This document shows positions 10,573 through 21,475 of a DNA stretch of 64,000 nucleotides, one piece after another; the stretch's first letter is position 1; each line of letters begins with the position of its first letter. Made by a program: the position numbers and the translations under genes. The notes beneath the pieces are model-generated. The model was not told the origin of the DNA. It saw nothing but the letters and a program-made list of their open reading frames with translations, and ran no database searches. The stretch comes from Lepidurus packardi (taxonomy: Eukaryota; Arthropoda; Branchiopoda; Notostraca; Triopsidae): the NCBI GenBank assembly GCA_023053545.1, contig JAKZAN010000003.1, positions 1,267,501 through 1,331,500 on the forward strand, in the 5' to 3' direction.

Positions 10573-11336
10573 ATGGCCGAAGGTGGCAGACTGCGCGTGA
10601 GGACCGGGTCCGATGATGGATCCGTGAACTCAACCAATAGTGACGACTCAGGTCACATTTGCTCGATTTGTGGGAAAAGTTTTAAGAGAAAGTTCGGATT
10701 ATCTCTCCATTCCAGCAAAATCCACCCAGAAGCTTATAATAAGCAAAAATGTGAAAACCAACCCATACTAAAGAAAGCGCGATGGAATGAAGATGAAACG
10801 TATCTACTAGCTAAGAAAGAAGCGGAGCATTCGTTGGGGAAAATCAAGTTTATTAACATGGAATTAGCTGAGTTCTTTCCAGAATTGACGGTCGAGTCCA
10901 TTAAAGGCCAACGACGCCCTGATAGCTACAAAAACCTAGTCATTACTATCAGAAATAAACTTTTAAACCAACCAATAATGATTTCATCCGTCACGCCTCC
11001 GTCTAAAATACATGCAAAATACATTAGTGCATGGCTTAATTTTTTACTTGCCTTACCTAAAACAAAGAAGATACAGTATAGCGAGAACGTACTGGACGGT
11101 ATCATTATAGACGCACAACACGGCCTTCCCGTGATTGATCGCTTTGACACTTATCTCAGCTCTGTGCTTGTTGGGAAACATCCTCCGCGAGCCTCCAAAG
11201 ATCAAACTATAGAGCCTGATGTTCCGGAGAATCGCCGTAAACGGCGCGATTGTGAATATGCCCGAGTCCAGAACCTTTATAAGAAACACCGCTCTGCTTG
11301 TATTAACTCTATACTTGATGGCGGAGTCCCCTGGTG
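10573..11336 (+). CDS. R2 protein, N-terminal fragment (zinc finger + Myb)
   Basis: The start is ATG 10573. A C2H2 finger (CSICGKSFKRKFGLSLHSSKIH, quoted in parts as CSICGKSF and HSSKIH) sits at about residues 31-53. A Myb-type helix region beginning ARWNEDETYLLAKKEAE follows. At about residues 235-255 is RRDCEYARVQNLYKKHRSAC, the conserved R2 segment before the RT. These domains bind the 28S target. The frame runs on to 11445, but after about residue 255 it is LINE copy A sequence, so the RT and endonuclease are missing. Confidence 0.88.
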
Positions 11337-12896
11337 GTCGACGACTAGTGAAGACGTGTCACCCATCTCTCTACTAAAAAGTCAATTTTTCACCTCAAAT
11401 CCTGTTACTTTTGTTCTGTGTTACAGTTTAAATGAAAGTGCTTAAGGCCCTTGTTCGTTTGGTGATTAAATTGAACTTATTACCTATTGCCTCCACTGAC
11501 AATTACCCCTAAAATTGACACTATGTGACACACCCTACAATCAGTTTCCTTACCGCTCCTTAAAGGGTCTGGTTCCTTACCTCGATGATAAAGTAACATT
11601 CAGTTGTCTAAACTAATAACTTCATTTCTGTTAAGTTTGTTGCTTAACGTTGTTAGAAGTGTTAGCCGCGTTAAACGTCCGTCCATATTGGTTCAGGAAT
11701 TTCCCCCCATGGAAGGTGCAGCAGCACTGCCGACTCCGAAAACTGGCCCATCCGAAAAAAGAAAAACTACTGAAAAAGACAACTCAATGGAATACACCGA
11801 TGCTTCGATTTGCACAATCTACGGAAACGAATTTGAAAATGATCAAAGCTCCTCCAATTCCTGTCCAAGCCGTCAAAATTCGTTAAAACGCGCCCGCTTA
11901 CACTCCCCCAGGGCTCAACTCTCGTTTCGAAAACGCTCCCACTCGATTAGCAGCGTAGTACCGTTTCAAACAGAAATCATAGCCTACACATTGCAAGCCA
12001 TGATGGAAACCCAAGATCTGCTCACAGAGCAAGTTAAAAATCTAACCGGAATCGTTCTCAAACTTGAAACCAAACTCGACAAGAGCTGAAGCTAGTCCTG
12101 AAAACGTACTCAATGCCACCGAGCCACGACAAGAGGAAAAAAACAGGAAGAAAATGGATGGCTGCTTGTCACCAGAAGGCGCCGACCTAAACAACCCAAG
12201 ACTCAAAACAACGGAAATGAGAATACAATCCCCTTGCCTGAAACTTCCCCAGAACAAACTCCTAACATTAGCTCAATCAACGCTGAAAAAGCCGTAACTC
12301 TTTTCATCCGTCAGCAGGACGCCGAACAACGTAAAAAGCAGTACACCAAAAGAGAGCTCCTATCCTTAATATACTCTGATATTAAAGCCTTTGATAGCCA
12401 AGCACCTCGCCCAATTTTGGTGAGAAAAAAGATGCAAGGAGATCTAATCCTCACATACAAAAAGAAAGCTGAAAAAGATGAATCCGCAAAAATTTTGGAC
12501 GGAAAATTTCTCTGTCAAATTGGAATGATCAAGGTCGTCACTATCCAACCTAAGCTAAAAGTAGCAATTCATCTGCTCCCGAAAGATGTCTCAAGAGAAG
12601 AAATTTGCGAACACCTTGAAAAGAACTCAAGTCTCAATATCACTTTTAAACCTGATCAAGTTTCATGGATCAACGAGGACAATGGCAAAAAACACGGCTC
12701 CATCCTCTATACTTGCTCGTCAGAAACGGAAAAAGACATCCTTACAAGTCGCGGAACTCTTCTTGCCTTCAACCGTACAGTACAAGTGGAAAGCTCTCGA
12801 CCGCCCTCAATCCTCCAATGCTTTAAATGCCAAAAATACGGGCACACTTCCTTCAACTGTCAAAGTATTACCTCCAAATGCGCCAAGTGTGGCTTT
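11337..12896 (+). mobile_element. LINE copy A (same family as copy E), 3'-truncated
   Basis: From CTAGTGAAGACGTGTCACCC onward it is nearly identical to 39848-41410. Both copies share the same left limit (about GTCGACG), so this looks like the true 5' end of the family. Identity stops at AAGTGTGGC (12896), inside the second zinc knuckle. There the sequence becomes an unrelated FLYWCH-type gene. LINEs normally lose their 5' ends, so this 3' loss points to a later rearrangement. Confidence 0.85.
11709..12896 (+). pseudogene. gag-like ORF1 of LINE copy A, frameshifted and truncated
   Basis: ATG 11709 opens the same protein as 40220-41551 (MEGAAALPTPKTGP). Relative to copy E it has a 2-bp loss near 12081 and a 1-bp loss near 12140, so the frame ends at 12089 and resumes in 12234-12902. 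The RRM-like part and the first CCHC knuckle (CFKCQKYGHTSFNC) are present. The second knuckle is cut at the 12896 junction. Confidence 0.85.
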
Positions 12897-14055
12897 TCTT
12901 GATTTTGACTGGTGATTTTTTATTTTGATCGGTAGTATGAACCACCCTTTAAGGAAGTCTTCCCCCACAAAATCCTGGTTGAGTACAAAGTCCAATTCCG
13001 TGGGGTGTTTCGGGCGCTTTTTCTCCCTTACGCGATTGGTCTTGCGTATCAAGGCGCGCTTGTTTGGCAATGATAAAGGCAGACCCTGTTCACCAAAGTC
13101 ATCTACAAGAACTTTGTCCGCGACGGCTTGCGCTGACATGTAATAGTCTACAATAACCAGCGTGCGTAATGTATGCAAAAATTGCAATGTAATCGTTATA
13201 TTTACCGTCTTCGGCTGCGGATTTCATTTTTTTCTCTGCCAAAGCAACCTTCAACCTGTTAGGGTCACTGGTTGGGCACGTGTGGCATCTAACAAGGACG
13301 AATGTATCGCCGGTTTGCTTAACCAGTCCACGGCAGTATGGTTTTCTAATGTTGCAGCGCCATTCGATGGCTTCAGATCCCAAGCGGCGTTTGACTGTAT
13401 TTCGTCCCGTCCGAGTCGAAAAGCGCCGTACGGTTGAAATTTGTTCCCCGCTCAACTACTGTAAAAGTTAGGGTAGGTTCACGTCCTGCAGATTGCATCG
13501 ATGAATCTTCCGAAAACGAATCTTCTTCAACAACTAGCGGCTGACGAAAGGGAATCACAGGAGGCGTGATGTTCATGTCCGCAACTGTGTCCTGTAAAAT
13601 AATACGAGTTAAATTTAAATAAGGAACCAAGCAGTTAAATAATGAAGTTCAGCTTTGCGACTACCTCGTCAGAAAAATGACCGTTATGGACATCTTCGTC
13701 GTTAGGCAATGGCGAGAATCGCGGTGCGAATTCGTCAGCCCTATCTGTGTCCTGACAACAGTAGAAAGCATTTAAATTAAACAAATAAGTCGTCTATGTG
13801 CTATTAAAAAATTAAGTATAGCGTTGTGTTTGTACCTCGTCCGAGAAATCAAAGTTGGGGGCATATTCGTCACGAAACAATGGCGAGTAGCGGGCTTCAC
13901 ATTCGACAACCTGCATAGCCTAAAATACATTACACAGGCAATTAGAAAAAGCAATATGTTACCTCGTTTTGTTCTTGTTGAACAGCCCATTCGCTATAGC
14001 CTTCATCGATAAATACTGGCTGATGCGGTGGTGAAAGCAGTTGCAGTTGTCGCAT
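12897..14055 (-). pseudogene. FLYWCH zinc-finger gene (MULE-transposase type), multi-exon, broken
   Basis: On the minus strand ATG 14055 opens exon 1 (14055-13963). It is followed by exon 2 (13919-13836), exon 3 (13751-13665) and exon 4 (from 13591), each bounded by AG/GT and all in phase 0. Exons 2 and 3 encode similar short acidic peptides (RYSPLFRDE...FSDE and RFSPLPNDE...FSDE). Exon 4 carries a FLYWCH-type finger (ERGTNFNR, then AIEWRCNIRKPYCRG, VRCHTC). A one-base insertion near 13385 breaks it. The later piece (RPKHPTELDFVLNQDFVGED) matches the linker found before MULE transposase domains in arthropod FLYWCH proteins. The gene is cut at 12897. Confidence 0.65.
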
Positions 14056-14228
14056 GGCCCAAGCCCCTCTTGCCGTGGCCTTACTTCACACTTACAGATA
14101 ACACAGAGAGTCATTTTTTTGCGATTATATCAATAGCTGACCTGATTTGAACTGATCTATAGCAATGAAAAAATTTTTTTACGCTGCTTGCAGGGTGAAA
14201 GCTTTAGTTATTTCCAATAGCACGAGAA

Positions 14229-14340
14229 AGTTGAAATGTGTATCTCAAAGAGGACACTTTTCCATAGTATATACGTATAGGTGATTTCCCTGGACAAATA
14301 ACCTTTCACATTTTACCCTTACCAAATATATGGAAACTTT
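14229..14340. repeat. Tandem repeat unit 1 (about 112 bp)
   Basis: It begins AGTTGAAATGTGTATCTCAA and ends ACCAAATATATGGAAACTTT. A second copy at 14909-15019 matches at about 90% by eye. The last nine bases (GGAAACTTT) also form the target duplication of the LINE inserted between the units. Confidence 0.8.
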
Positions 14341-14895
14341 TTTTTTTAAATTTAAATTTGGCCGCGTAGGCTTACGCCTGTTGCTGGCTTCTATTCTACT
14401 TACAGTTTTTACTAAAAGGCAGAAAGTAAACTACAGTACCAGTAGGATAGAAAACAAACAAACAACAAACAAAAAGTGTTTGGGATACATGTATATGGAT
14501 AAGGTGGTAAGGGAGTTAGTTTACATCTTGACTGCTTTCTCCATAAATGTGACTAGTGCTGCATAGATTTGTTGGTTGGTGAGGAGTTCTTGTGAGTTGA
14601 AATGCAAACGAAGTGTGCTCAGTTTCCTCAACAGGATTGCTCTCTCCTTGTTCAGGTTACGGCAGTGGAAAATAAGGTGTCTGAGATCTTGGTTTGATTG
14701 TTCGCGACAGGAACAAGACTCCGATTCCACTTTGCCGATGCGCTTTAGGTAGGATTTTGTTGGGTTATGTGTTGACCGAATTTGAATAATCTTGGAGATG
14801 ATACTTCTTCGGAGGTTGGTATCGACTATCCCTCGTTGGGAGGGGGTGATATGTAGATCTTTTAGGGGGCTTTTATTTGCTATTAAGCAAATTAA
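14341..14895 (-). mobile_element. LINE tail (copy D), severely 5'-truncated
   Basis: On the minus strand this is the last part of a LINE ORF2, ending at 14521. It includes the C-terminal motif SCSCREQSNQDLRHLIFHC, closely related to copies 1 and C. A 3' UTR and an A-tail (T-run at 14341-14347) follow. GGAAACTTT flanks it at 14332-14340 and 14896-14904, a good target-site duplication. Only about 120 codons of ORF2 remain. Confidence 0.85.
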
Positions 14896-14908
14896 GGAAA
14901 CTTTATTA

Positions 14909-15019
14909 AGTTGAAACGTGTATCTCAATAAGGGGACACTTTCCATCGTATATATATCTATAGGTGATTTCTCCAGACAATAAATAACCTTTCACACTCC
15001 TACCAAATATATGGAAATT
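14909..15019. repeat. Tandem repeat unit 2 (about 111 bp)
   Basis: It runs AGTTGAAACGTGTATCTCAA ... ACCAAATATATGGAAATTT and is the direct partner of 14229-14340. Before the LINE landed the two units lay in tandem with a period of about 113 bp. Confidence 0.8.
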
Positions 15020-15110
15020 TATTGTCTATTAAGAATTATAACTTAGCTATAAATTACATAACTATAACTTAGGCAAAGTATAAAAACTGTAACTTGACAA
15101 ACCTATGGCT

Positions 15111-15243
15111 GGGGTCTCACGGCCCGAAAAACCTTGGGAATTATACCCTTTTCCTTGGAAATCTATTGCTTTTCCTATCCCTGAGATAGCAATTTCCAAG
15201 GAAAAGGTTATAATTCCCAAGGTTTTTAGGGCAGTGAGACCCC
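15111..15243. repeat. Long hairpin / inverted repeat (MITE-like)
   Basis: Arms of about 57 bp face each other: GGGGTCTCAC...CCTTGGGAATTATA (from 15111) and its reverse complement ending GTGAGACCCC (15243). The loop is about 14 bases, and the arms match at roughly 90%. Flanks are AT-rich with no clear target duplication. It could be a foldback or MITE element, or the template of a hairpin RNA. Confidence 0.75.
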
Positions 15244-15657
15244 GCAGTCTTATAATTGGTAACTATATAACTATACCAAACTACAACTTAAAAATGGGGA
15301 TTTGCAAAGAAAAATTCTGTAAAATCGATTAAATGGTTTTGACCTAATCAAGGTCTAAGATTCGGTAGTTATAAATTTTTCAGAAATACAGCAAACATTA
15401 AGTTACTCTGATGATAAACACGAAAACAGTAAACCCTTATTGAAACACGCGAAAAAGAGCAAAGGCTTTTACATTAAATATAGTTTATTCTTCCTGTTAC
15501 AGATTAGTGTAGAATAGAAGTGCAAACGTGAAACATTTTACATTTATAGTAAGAGTAAAGCAGACATCACTAAAGATCGCCATGAGGAAAGTGGAAAATA
15601 CGGAAGTACTCAATGTTACATACGTTACAATATAATTGTTACAATGTTACATATAAT
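15244..15657. other. No recognisable gene
   Basis: This is AT-rich sequence with no convincing ORF. At 15593-15607 is the 15-mer AATACGGAAGTACTC, which recurs just beyond the other end of BEL-1 at 34990-35004. At 15613-15657 there are several short copies of TGTTACATA/ATAATTGTTACA, a local amplification of the first bases of the BEL-1 LTR. Confidence 0.6.
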
Positions 15658-16020
15658 TGTTACATACGTGTAAGTCGTACAACTTGTTTCACGTATATAG
15701 GACTTGTTCTGTATTTCACCTTATCACTCTAGACAATCAAAACCAACACCACGCAATATAAAAACGTCACTATCAATACACACGCGAACCCAACTCCCAA
15801 CTACCCACTCTGCCACCGCCCCACAGCCCACTCTCCTCGTTCATTATCAACCCCTTCTCACCTACGTCTCCAGACGTTAGGGTCCGTTTTCTGTAGTTCT
15901 AAGAAAAAAACCAAAAAACGTATACTTCCCTTGAACTAAACGTCATTTGTCCAGAGTCGTATATGTCCCAGGGATCAAGTCATTGGTCAGTCCCTTCCGG
16001 ATGCGCCTTTATCCGGAACA
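15658..16020 (-). repeat. BEL-1 LTR (3' in element orientation)
   Basis: Plus-strand TGTTACATACGTGTAAGTCG ... TTTATCCGGAACA, with TG...CA ends, pairs with 34613-34975. The polypurine tract follows at 16021. Confidence 0.93.
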
Positions 16021-16035
16021 TAGCCGGCCCTGTTT
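16021..16035 (-). promoter_or_regulatory. BEL-1 polypurine tract region
   Basis: Minus-strand AAACAGGGCCGGCTA lies directly before the 3' LTR. The same bases precede the BEL-2 3' LTR at 21407-21421, supporting a functional second-strand priming site shared by both families. Confidence 0.6.
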
Positions 16036-16050
16036 ACGAATGTAAATAAT

Positions 16051-19000
16051 CTAGTCTTCGGGCTCAGCTATTTCCATCAAACAGAGCTTGGGTACTGGCC
16101 GGACATACTCTCCATGTTTTGTTTTGACAAGTGCCGTTCTAACGAGGCCATCAGGTCCGGGGTATACCTGAATCACTCGTGCGATTGGCCAGAGGCCTCT
16201 TGGACTGTTCTCCTCGATCAACAGCACGACGTCATCAGGTTGAAGGTTGCGGTTCGGTCGAACCCATTTCCTACGTTCAATGATGGACGGCACATACTCT
16301 CGCAGCCATCGGAACCAGAATCGCTCGGTTATCGCTTGGGAAGCTCTCCAACGTTTACGAGAATTAAGATCTTCATCCGTCACGAGCCCAATCGGCAGGT
16401 TAGGGTTGGCTTGGCCCAGCAAGTAGTGATTCGGCGTCAGCGGCTCCGGATCTTCAGGATTCGTACTGAGATGCGTCAAGGGTCTACCATTCAGCAGTGA
16501 CTCCACTTCTGCCATAACGGTTGTGAAGATTTAGTCCGTTACGGTTTGATTCCGCAATGTGTATCTAAGGGCGACCTTAGCGGAGCGTACCAGACGTTCC
16601 CAGACCCCGCCAAAGTGTGGGGACGCAGGGGGGGAAAAGTGTCAACTGTTTTTTCTCTGTGCCAGCTCGTCCGCAATTCGCTTCTCGTTCCAGGCTTTCA
16701 AGTTTTGCCGGAGCTCCTTCTCACTTGCACTTAGGTTAGTTCCATTATCCCTAAAAACGCGCACCGGATCGCCGCGACGGCTGACAAATCGTCTAAAAGA
16801 CAAGATAAACGAGTCAGTATCTAGTGAGTGTGCAACTTCCAGGTGGACTGCGCGCGTGACGAGGCACGTGAAGAGGCAAACGTAACGTTTGTGTACTCTT
16901 CGATGAATTACGACCGCGAACGGTCCAAAGTAATCCACGCCAACGTTCGTGAATGGTGGGCTATACGTATCTAGTCGTTGCCGGGGTAATGCAGCCATCA
17001 ACGGGACGCACGGCTTGGCTCGATAACGGTTACAAGTGAAGCAGCCGTTTACAATCTGGTTCACAGCCGCCCGACCTCCTGTCACCCAGTACTGGAGGCG
17101 CAAATCGGCTAAAGTTCGCTCGGTTGACCCATGTGCTAGCCTTTCGTTTGTACGGCGGATTAGTAATGCCGTCAGCGGGCTATCAGGGCTCAGGAGTATA
17201 GGGTGCTTGACGTTGGACGGGACGTCGGCATGTTGGATTCTTCTGCCCACCCGCATGATACTTTGCTCGTCCAGGAAGGGAGTCAGCTTCAGGTGTTTCG
17301 AATAGCGCGGGAGCGGTTCTTTCTTCTCCAGGGCAGCATAATCCAATCCCATGAGGCGCTTCTGTTCTACCGTGATGAACTTGAGAAGGGCATCGCTGCA
17401 TTCAGCAACTGACAGGGGCCCCTTCTCCACGGAAAACTTGGACGGTCGCGCGTTCCTGGTAAAGCGAAGAGTCCAAGCCAGAATACGCTTCAAACTGTTT
17501 AGGTTAGACGTACCTCGCAGGACTTCGAGTGATTCGTCTTTGTCTACCCCAACAGAGGCAATCAGCGGTAGTAATATTTCTTGGTCAGTGTTATCGGGCT
17601 CTCTTCGGATTTGTTCAGCCGCCACTCAGAGGGCGGCTGCTGGAGGAAAGTTGGCCCGTTGAGCCATCGGTTCGGTGTGACCAGGGAAGTTGCTTCTAGC
17701 CCTCTAGAACTGTCATCGGCGGGGTTCAGCTTCCCCGGAATATGTCTCCACTGGTCGGATTCCGTAAGCTCTAGAATTTCAGTGACCCTATTCGCGACGA
17801 AGGTTTTTTACCGGCAGGTCTTTGAGCGGATCCAGTTCAAGACAGTAGTCGAGTCTGTCCACAGGTAAACTTCGTCGATCTTTAATCTAAGTTCGGAAGA
17901 AATGGTACGTGCCATCCTGGCGGCTAGTAGGGCCCCCTGTAGTTCCAGGCGAGGAATTGTCAGTTGTCGCAATGGCGCCACACGGGACTTGGGGGTAACG
18001 AAATTAATCGTAACATTGATTCGGTGGGCGACGCGTAAATAGGCGACAGCCCCAAAGGCGATTTCGGACGTGTCCGCGAAGATATGAAGTTCGACGGTCG
18101 ATGGATTAAGATCGGGTTGCAGGCATTGCGGGATCGTAATGGCTTCAAGCTTCCTGAGGTCATCCAGCCAGCAACGCCAACGTTCAGATAGGTGTTCCGG
18201 AATTGTTTCGTCCCACTGCAATTCAAGTCTCCAAAATTCTTGTAATAGGGGTTTAGCCGTTAGGGTGATGGGGACGAGGAACCCTATTGGGTCGAATACG
18301 CTTTCCACGATTCGCAATATCTCCCTCTTCGTGGGCTTGAAGAGCATTCGTTTAACGCGGAACGCGAAGCTGTCTGTTTCGGCGTTCCACCAAACGCCGA
18401 GGGTTCTTTCAACGGGCAACCGGTCCAAATCGAAGTCTGTATCCGGGATTGCGCGGTCTTCGGCCGGGAAGGAGGCAAGCACTGTGCGAGACGAGGATTT
18501 CCATGTCACCAAGGGGAATCCGCCACGAATGAGGACTTCTTTCAAATCCCGGCAAATGCTGATGGCTTCTTTCTCCGTCGGTATGGAGTCCAGATAGTCA
18601 TCCATACAGAAATTCCTCTCGACCCGTGGCTCCACGTTCGGGAATTCGTCGGATCTGTCTCGTGCTGCCTTTCGCAGTGCGTAATTGTAAATGGTCGGAG
18701 AGGATTTGGCCCCAAATATCTGAACGGTCATCTCAAACGTCTCTGGTGGAGTTTCTGCACCCGGAGCTCTCCACAGGAATCGGAGCGCTGGTATGTCACT
18801 GGGGATTACCTGCACTTGATGGAACATCGACTTGATGTCCGCAGAGACTGCTACCGGATACTCTCTGAAACGTAAAAGTACACCAAGCAGGTTATTTAGT
18901 AGGTCGGGTCCAGCTAATAATGCGCCGTTCAGAGATACGCCTCCTGTTTCTGTAGCGGCTTCAAATACCACCCTGACCTTCCCCGGCTTGTTTGGGTTGG

Positions 19001-19338
19001 TTACTGCGTGATGAGGGAGGTACCAGACACGAGGGTAAGTCTGTCTCAGTTCAGATGGGCTGAGCTTCTGGGCGTAGCCGTCCGCCACGTAAGCCTCTAT
19101 AGTTTGCACGTAGGGCACTGCAAGCTCCGGGTTCAATTTCAGCCTCCGTTCGAGCGCGAAGAACCGTCGCAGGGCGGTCTTCCTGTTGTCAGGTAGGGTC
19201 ACGGTCGACGACGACCACAGCAATCCGGCCTCGTATCGTTCACCAACAGAACGGACGGTAGCTTCGAGCGTCTTCAGTGCCAACTCGTCGGCCTCTGACA
19301 CCATCTTCCGTCTCTGGGGCTGGACTCCTAGTGACTCA
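16051..19338 (-). pseudogene. BEL-1 pol: RT, RNase H, integrase (3' part)
   Basis: The frame 19338-17808 holds RT (YLPHHAVTNPNKPGKVRVVF, SADIKSMFHQV, FCMDDYLDS catalytic box) and RNase H (HIFADTSEIAFGAVAY, YLWTDSTTVLNW). A frame break near 17800 precedes 17625-16642. This has the integrase H2C2 finger (RLAHGSTERTL...CFTCN), first catalytic Asp in VGVDYFGPF and second in FRDNGTNLS. Another break leads to 16515-16051, with the integrase C-terminus and the BEL-specific tail (NSPRGLWPIARV, RPVPKLCL). The RT box is intact but the reading frame is not. Confidence 0.9.
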
Positions 19339-20056
19339 GGGTGTGTTTCCACTGCTAACCTAACCCTGGTGTGGTGTTAACCGTAACACGTGGGGATCCA
19401 GCACGCGTTTCCACTGCTACGTAAAACAGATATCGTGTTAAGATTAATATCGAATTTCCCAACCTATTCATCATTGATATCGTCCAGTCGGATAATATTA
19501 GGTAATATTTTGCGACAATGTTTACAAACTTGCAAATACAAAACCAACTTGTAAAAAGAGACAGTGAAATACAAAATTTGCCATGCAAGAAAACTTTACG
19601 CTTTTCTTCATGTACAAACTTTTATGGGACGTGCTATCGACCTATCGTTGTAAAAAATTACATAACAATATTTTGCTTTAGCTAATAGTTATTATAAGGT
19701 CGTCCGTCAAATACAATTCTGTCAAACGTTACTCTGGATAACCTGCGCGAAAACGACGACACAGAGCTTCTCCTTATACTCCTGAATCTGAATGGAATCC
19801 GTCGCAGACGAATGACCTTCCTCGTTACTTTGGTTCGCAAAATTATGACGATTAAAGTCACCCGCAGATCAATTTGGAAATTTCCACGATCGGACACATT
19901 TTGGACTTGCATAATGACCGCGTTTGGAGTGACAAGGAATGAAAGGAGAATTTACGAGTAACGCGTAGAACCTTTAATTACCTCTGCGATCATTTAAAAG
20001 AAAAACCGACCAAGAAAACTAACACTTTCCGTATTCCTGTTTCTGGCGAAAAGCGT

Positions 20057-20917
20057 ATGGCCTTAACTTTATGGCGGCTCGGAAATAACGTCGAGTTCCG
20101 AACTCTCGGGAGTTTATTTGGCATAGGCAGGACCACCGCATGGCGTGCTTTTCACGAAACTTGCAATTGTATAGTTGTTCTTTTGGGAAACTCTATTATC
20201 AAGATCCCTGACGGCCCTAAGCGCGAAGAAAGCGTTTCAAGTTTCCAACGAAAAAATATGCCTCAATGCGTTGGAGCAATAGACGGGACCCACATCCCTA
20301 TACTGGCTCCCAGTGAATTCAAGAGCGACTATTACTGTGTACGGAAAGGGGGCTATACAGTTGTTCTTCAAGCTGTCGTCGATTTTGAAGGACGGTTCAT
20401 TAATATTAACGTTGGCTGGCCTGGCTCCGTTCACGATGCTAGGATCTTCGCGAACAGTAAGCTTTATCTGCTTGGCCAGCAGAAAAACCTATTCCCACAT
20501 CACACCAAAAGGATCCATGTTGTAAACGTTCCATATTATATAATTGGAGATGCAGCATATCCCCTCCTTCCGTGGTTAATTAAACCGTACCCAACCCACG
20601 AGATCACTGAAGAAAGAGAGCGGTTCAATACTATTTTGAGCAGTAACAGAATCCGTGTTGAGCGGGCATTTGGGAAGCTCAAGGGTCGTTGGAGGTGCCT
20701 CCTTAAGAGGAACGATACCAAAATTCACAAAATAAACCGTGTTATTTACGCATGCTGCTTTCTTCATAACATCTGTGAAGAGCAGGGTGACTTGTTTGAT
20801 TCCTGTTTCCAACTTGCACCAATAGATCCACCAAACGCGAAAGGACCCGAACCTACTGATAGGCCAGCCTTCGCTTTACCAAATCTTATTAGAGATGCTC
20901 TGTGCTCAAACATGTAA
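20057..20917 (+). pseudogene. H2 Harbinger transposase (HARBI1-like), N-terminus broken by a stop
   Basis: From ATG 20057 the frame encodes 286 residues. Motifs are LFGIGRTTAW, VGAIDGTHIPI (first Asp), GWPGSVHDARIFANS (second Asp) and RVERAFGKLKGRWRCL (catalytic Glu region). The same frame continues upstream through conserved N-terminal sequence (RRTFNYLCDHL) to a TGA at 19940-19942. Relatives have Trp at this position, so an ancestral longer protein was probably truncated by one substitution. The DDE core itself is open. The protein would move H2 together with the Myb-like partner. Confidence 0.88.
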
Positions 20918-20919
20918 TA

Positions 20920-21061
20920 CATGAGTGAATGTTTCAATAAAGAAGAGCGTAAATTGGAAAATTTTATTTTGTATTGCACTGCAAGAAAGCAACACACAAC
21001 ATCAGTTACGTTTTGCACGACCACTCTTTTTGTCACCCCTTGAATTTCCAACCATCATAGC
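20920..21061 (-). pseudogene. H2 Myb-like gene, last codons
   Basis: Removal of BEL-2 and one ATAGC copy would join the exon at 27638 to this side. There the minus frame runs about ten more codons to a TGA near 21040. The remainder is H2 3' sequence shared with the end of the transposase gene. Confidence 0.5.
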
Positions 21062-21406
21062 TGGTCCCTACTTCCCAAGTCCGTAATGATGCCACGCGTT
21101 ATGACTTGGGTGGACCGGGAATTTGTACTTGCGTTGACACAATGAATATAATGCACCGTGATGTTAGAAAACTTGAGTATATTTTGGATCAATACAAGCA
21201 ACTAACTCAGCTCCGGCTAACTCTTCGACCAAGAATGACCCCCCAGACCCTCCAGCAAGAAGAATTTAAAAAGGGTTTAGGCCTAGGAAGGGCCATAGAC
21301 TCGCTGACCTGAGGTCAGCGTGCACAAAACCGGAATGTCCTGGTCCTGCCCATCCTAGGCCTTTTTACAAGCATATTTTCCTTTCCGGACTTAGGGTCCG
21401 GAAACA
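21062..21406 (-). repeat. BEL-2 LTR (3' in element orientation)
   Basis: Plus-strand TGGTCCCTACTTCCCAAGTC ... GGGTCCGGAAACA. It contains the palindrome CTGACCTGAGGTCAGC and the pair CCGGAC...GTCCGG near its end. Confidence 0.95.
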
Positions 21407-21475
21407 TAGCCGGCCCTGTTTTTAATCTGGTTTTAAAAACACTGAAATATGAAAACTTAAACAACATAACAAATT

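Larger units (their letters stand above)
10397..11336 (+). mobile_element. R2 retrotransposon, 5' part, at its canonical 28S site
   Basis: The element starts directly after the R2 cleavage point, with four T residues, an HDV-like ribozyme and an ORF encoding a zinc finger and Myb domain. It is interrupted near 11337 by LINE copy A, before its RT domain. The rest of the R2 and the 3' 28S flank are not seen in the window. Only one N-terminal C2H2 finger is visible, which fits the single-finger R2 clade rather than the three-finger one. Confidence 0.9.

Noticed and set aside
14229-15019. LTR retrotransposon with about 111-bp LTRs
   Set aside because: The internal part is a LINE tail on the minus strand with its own target duplication; no gag, pol or primer site.
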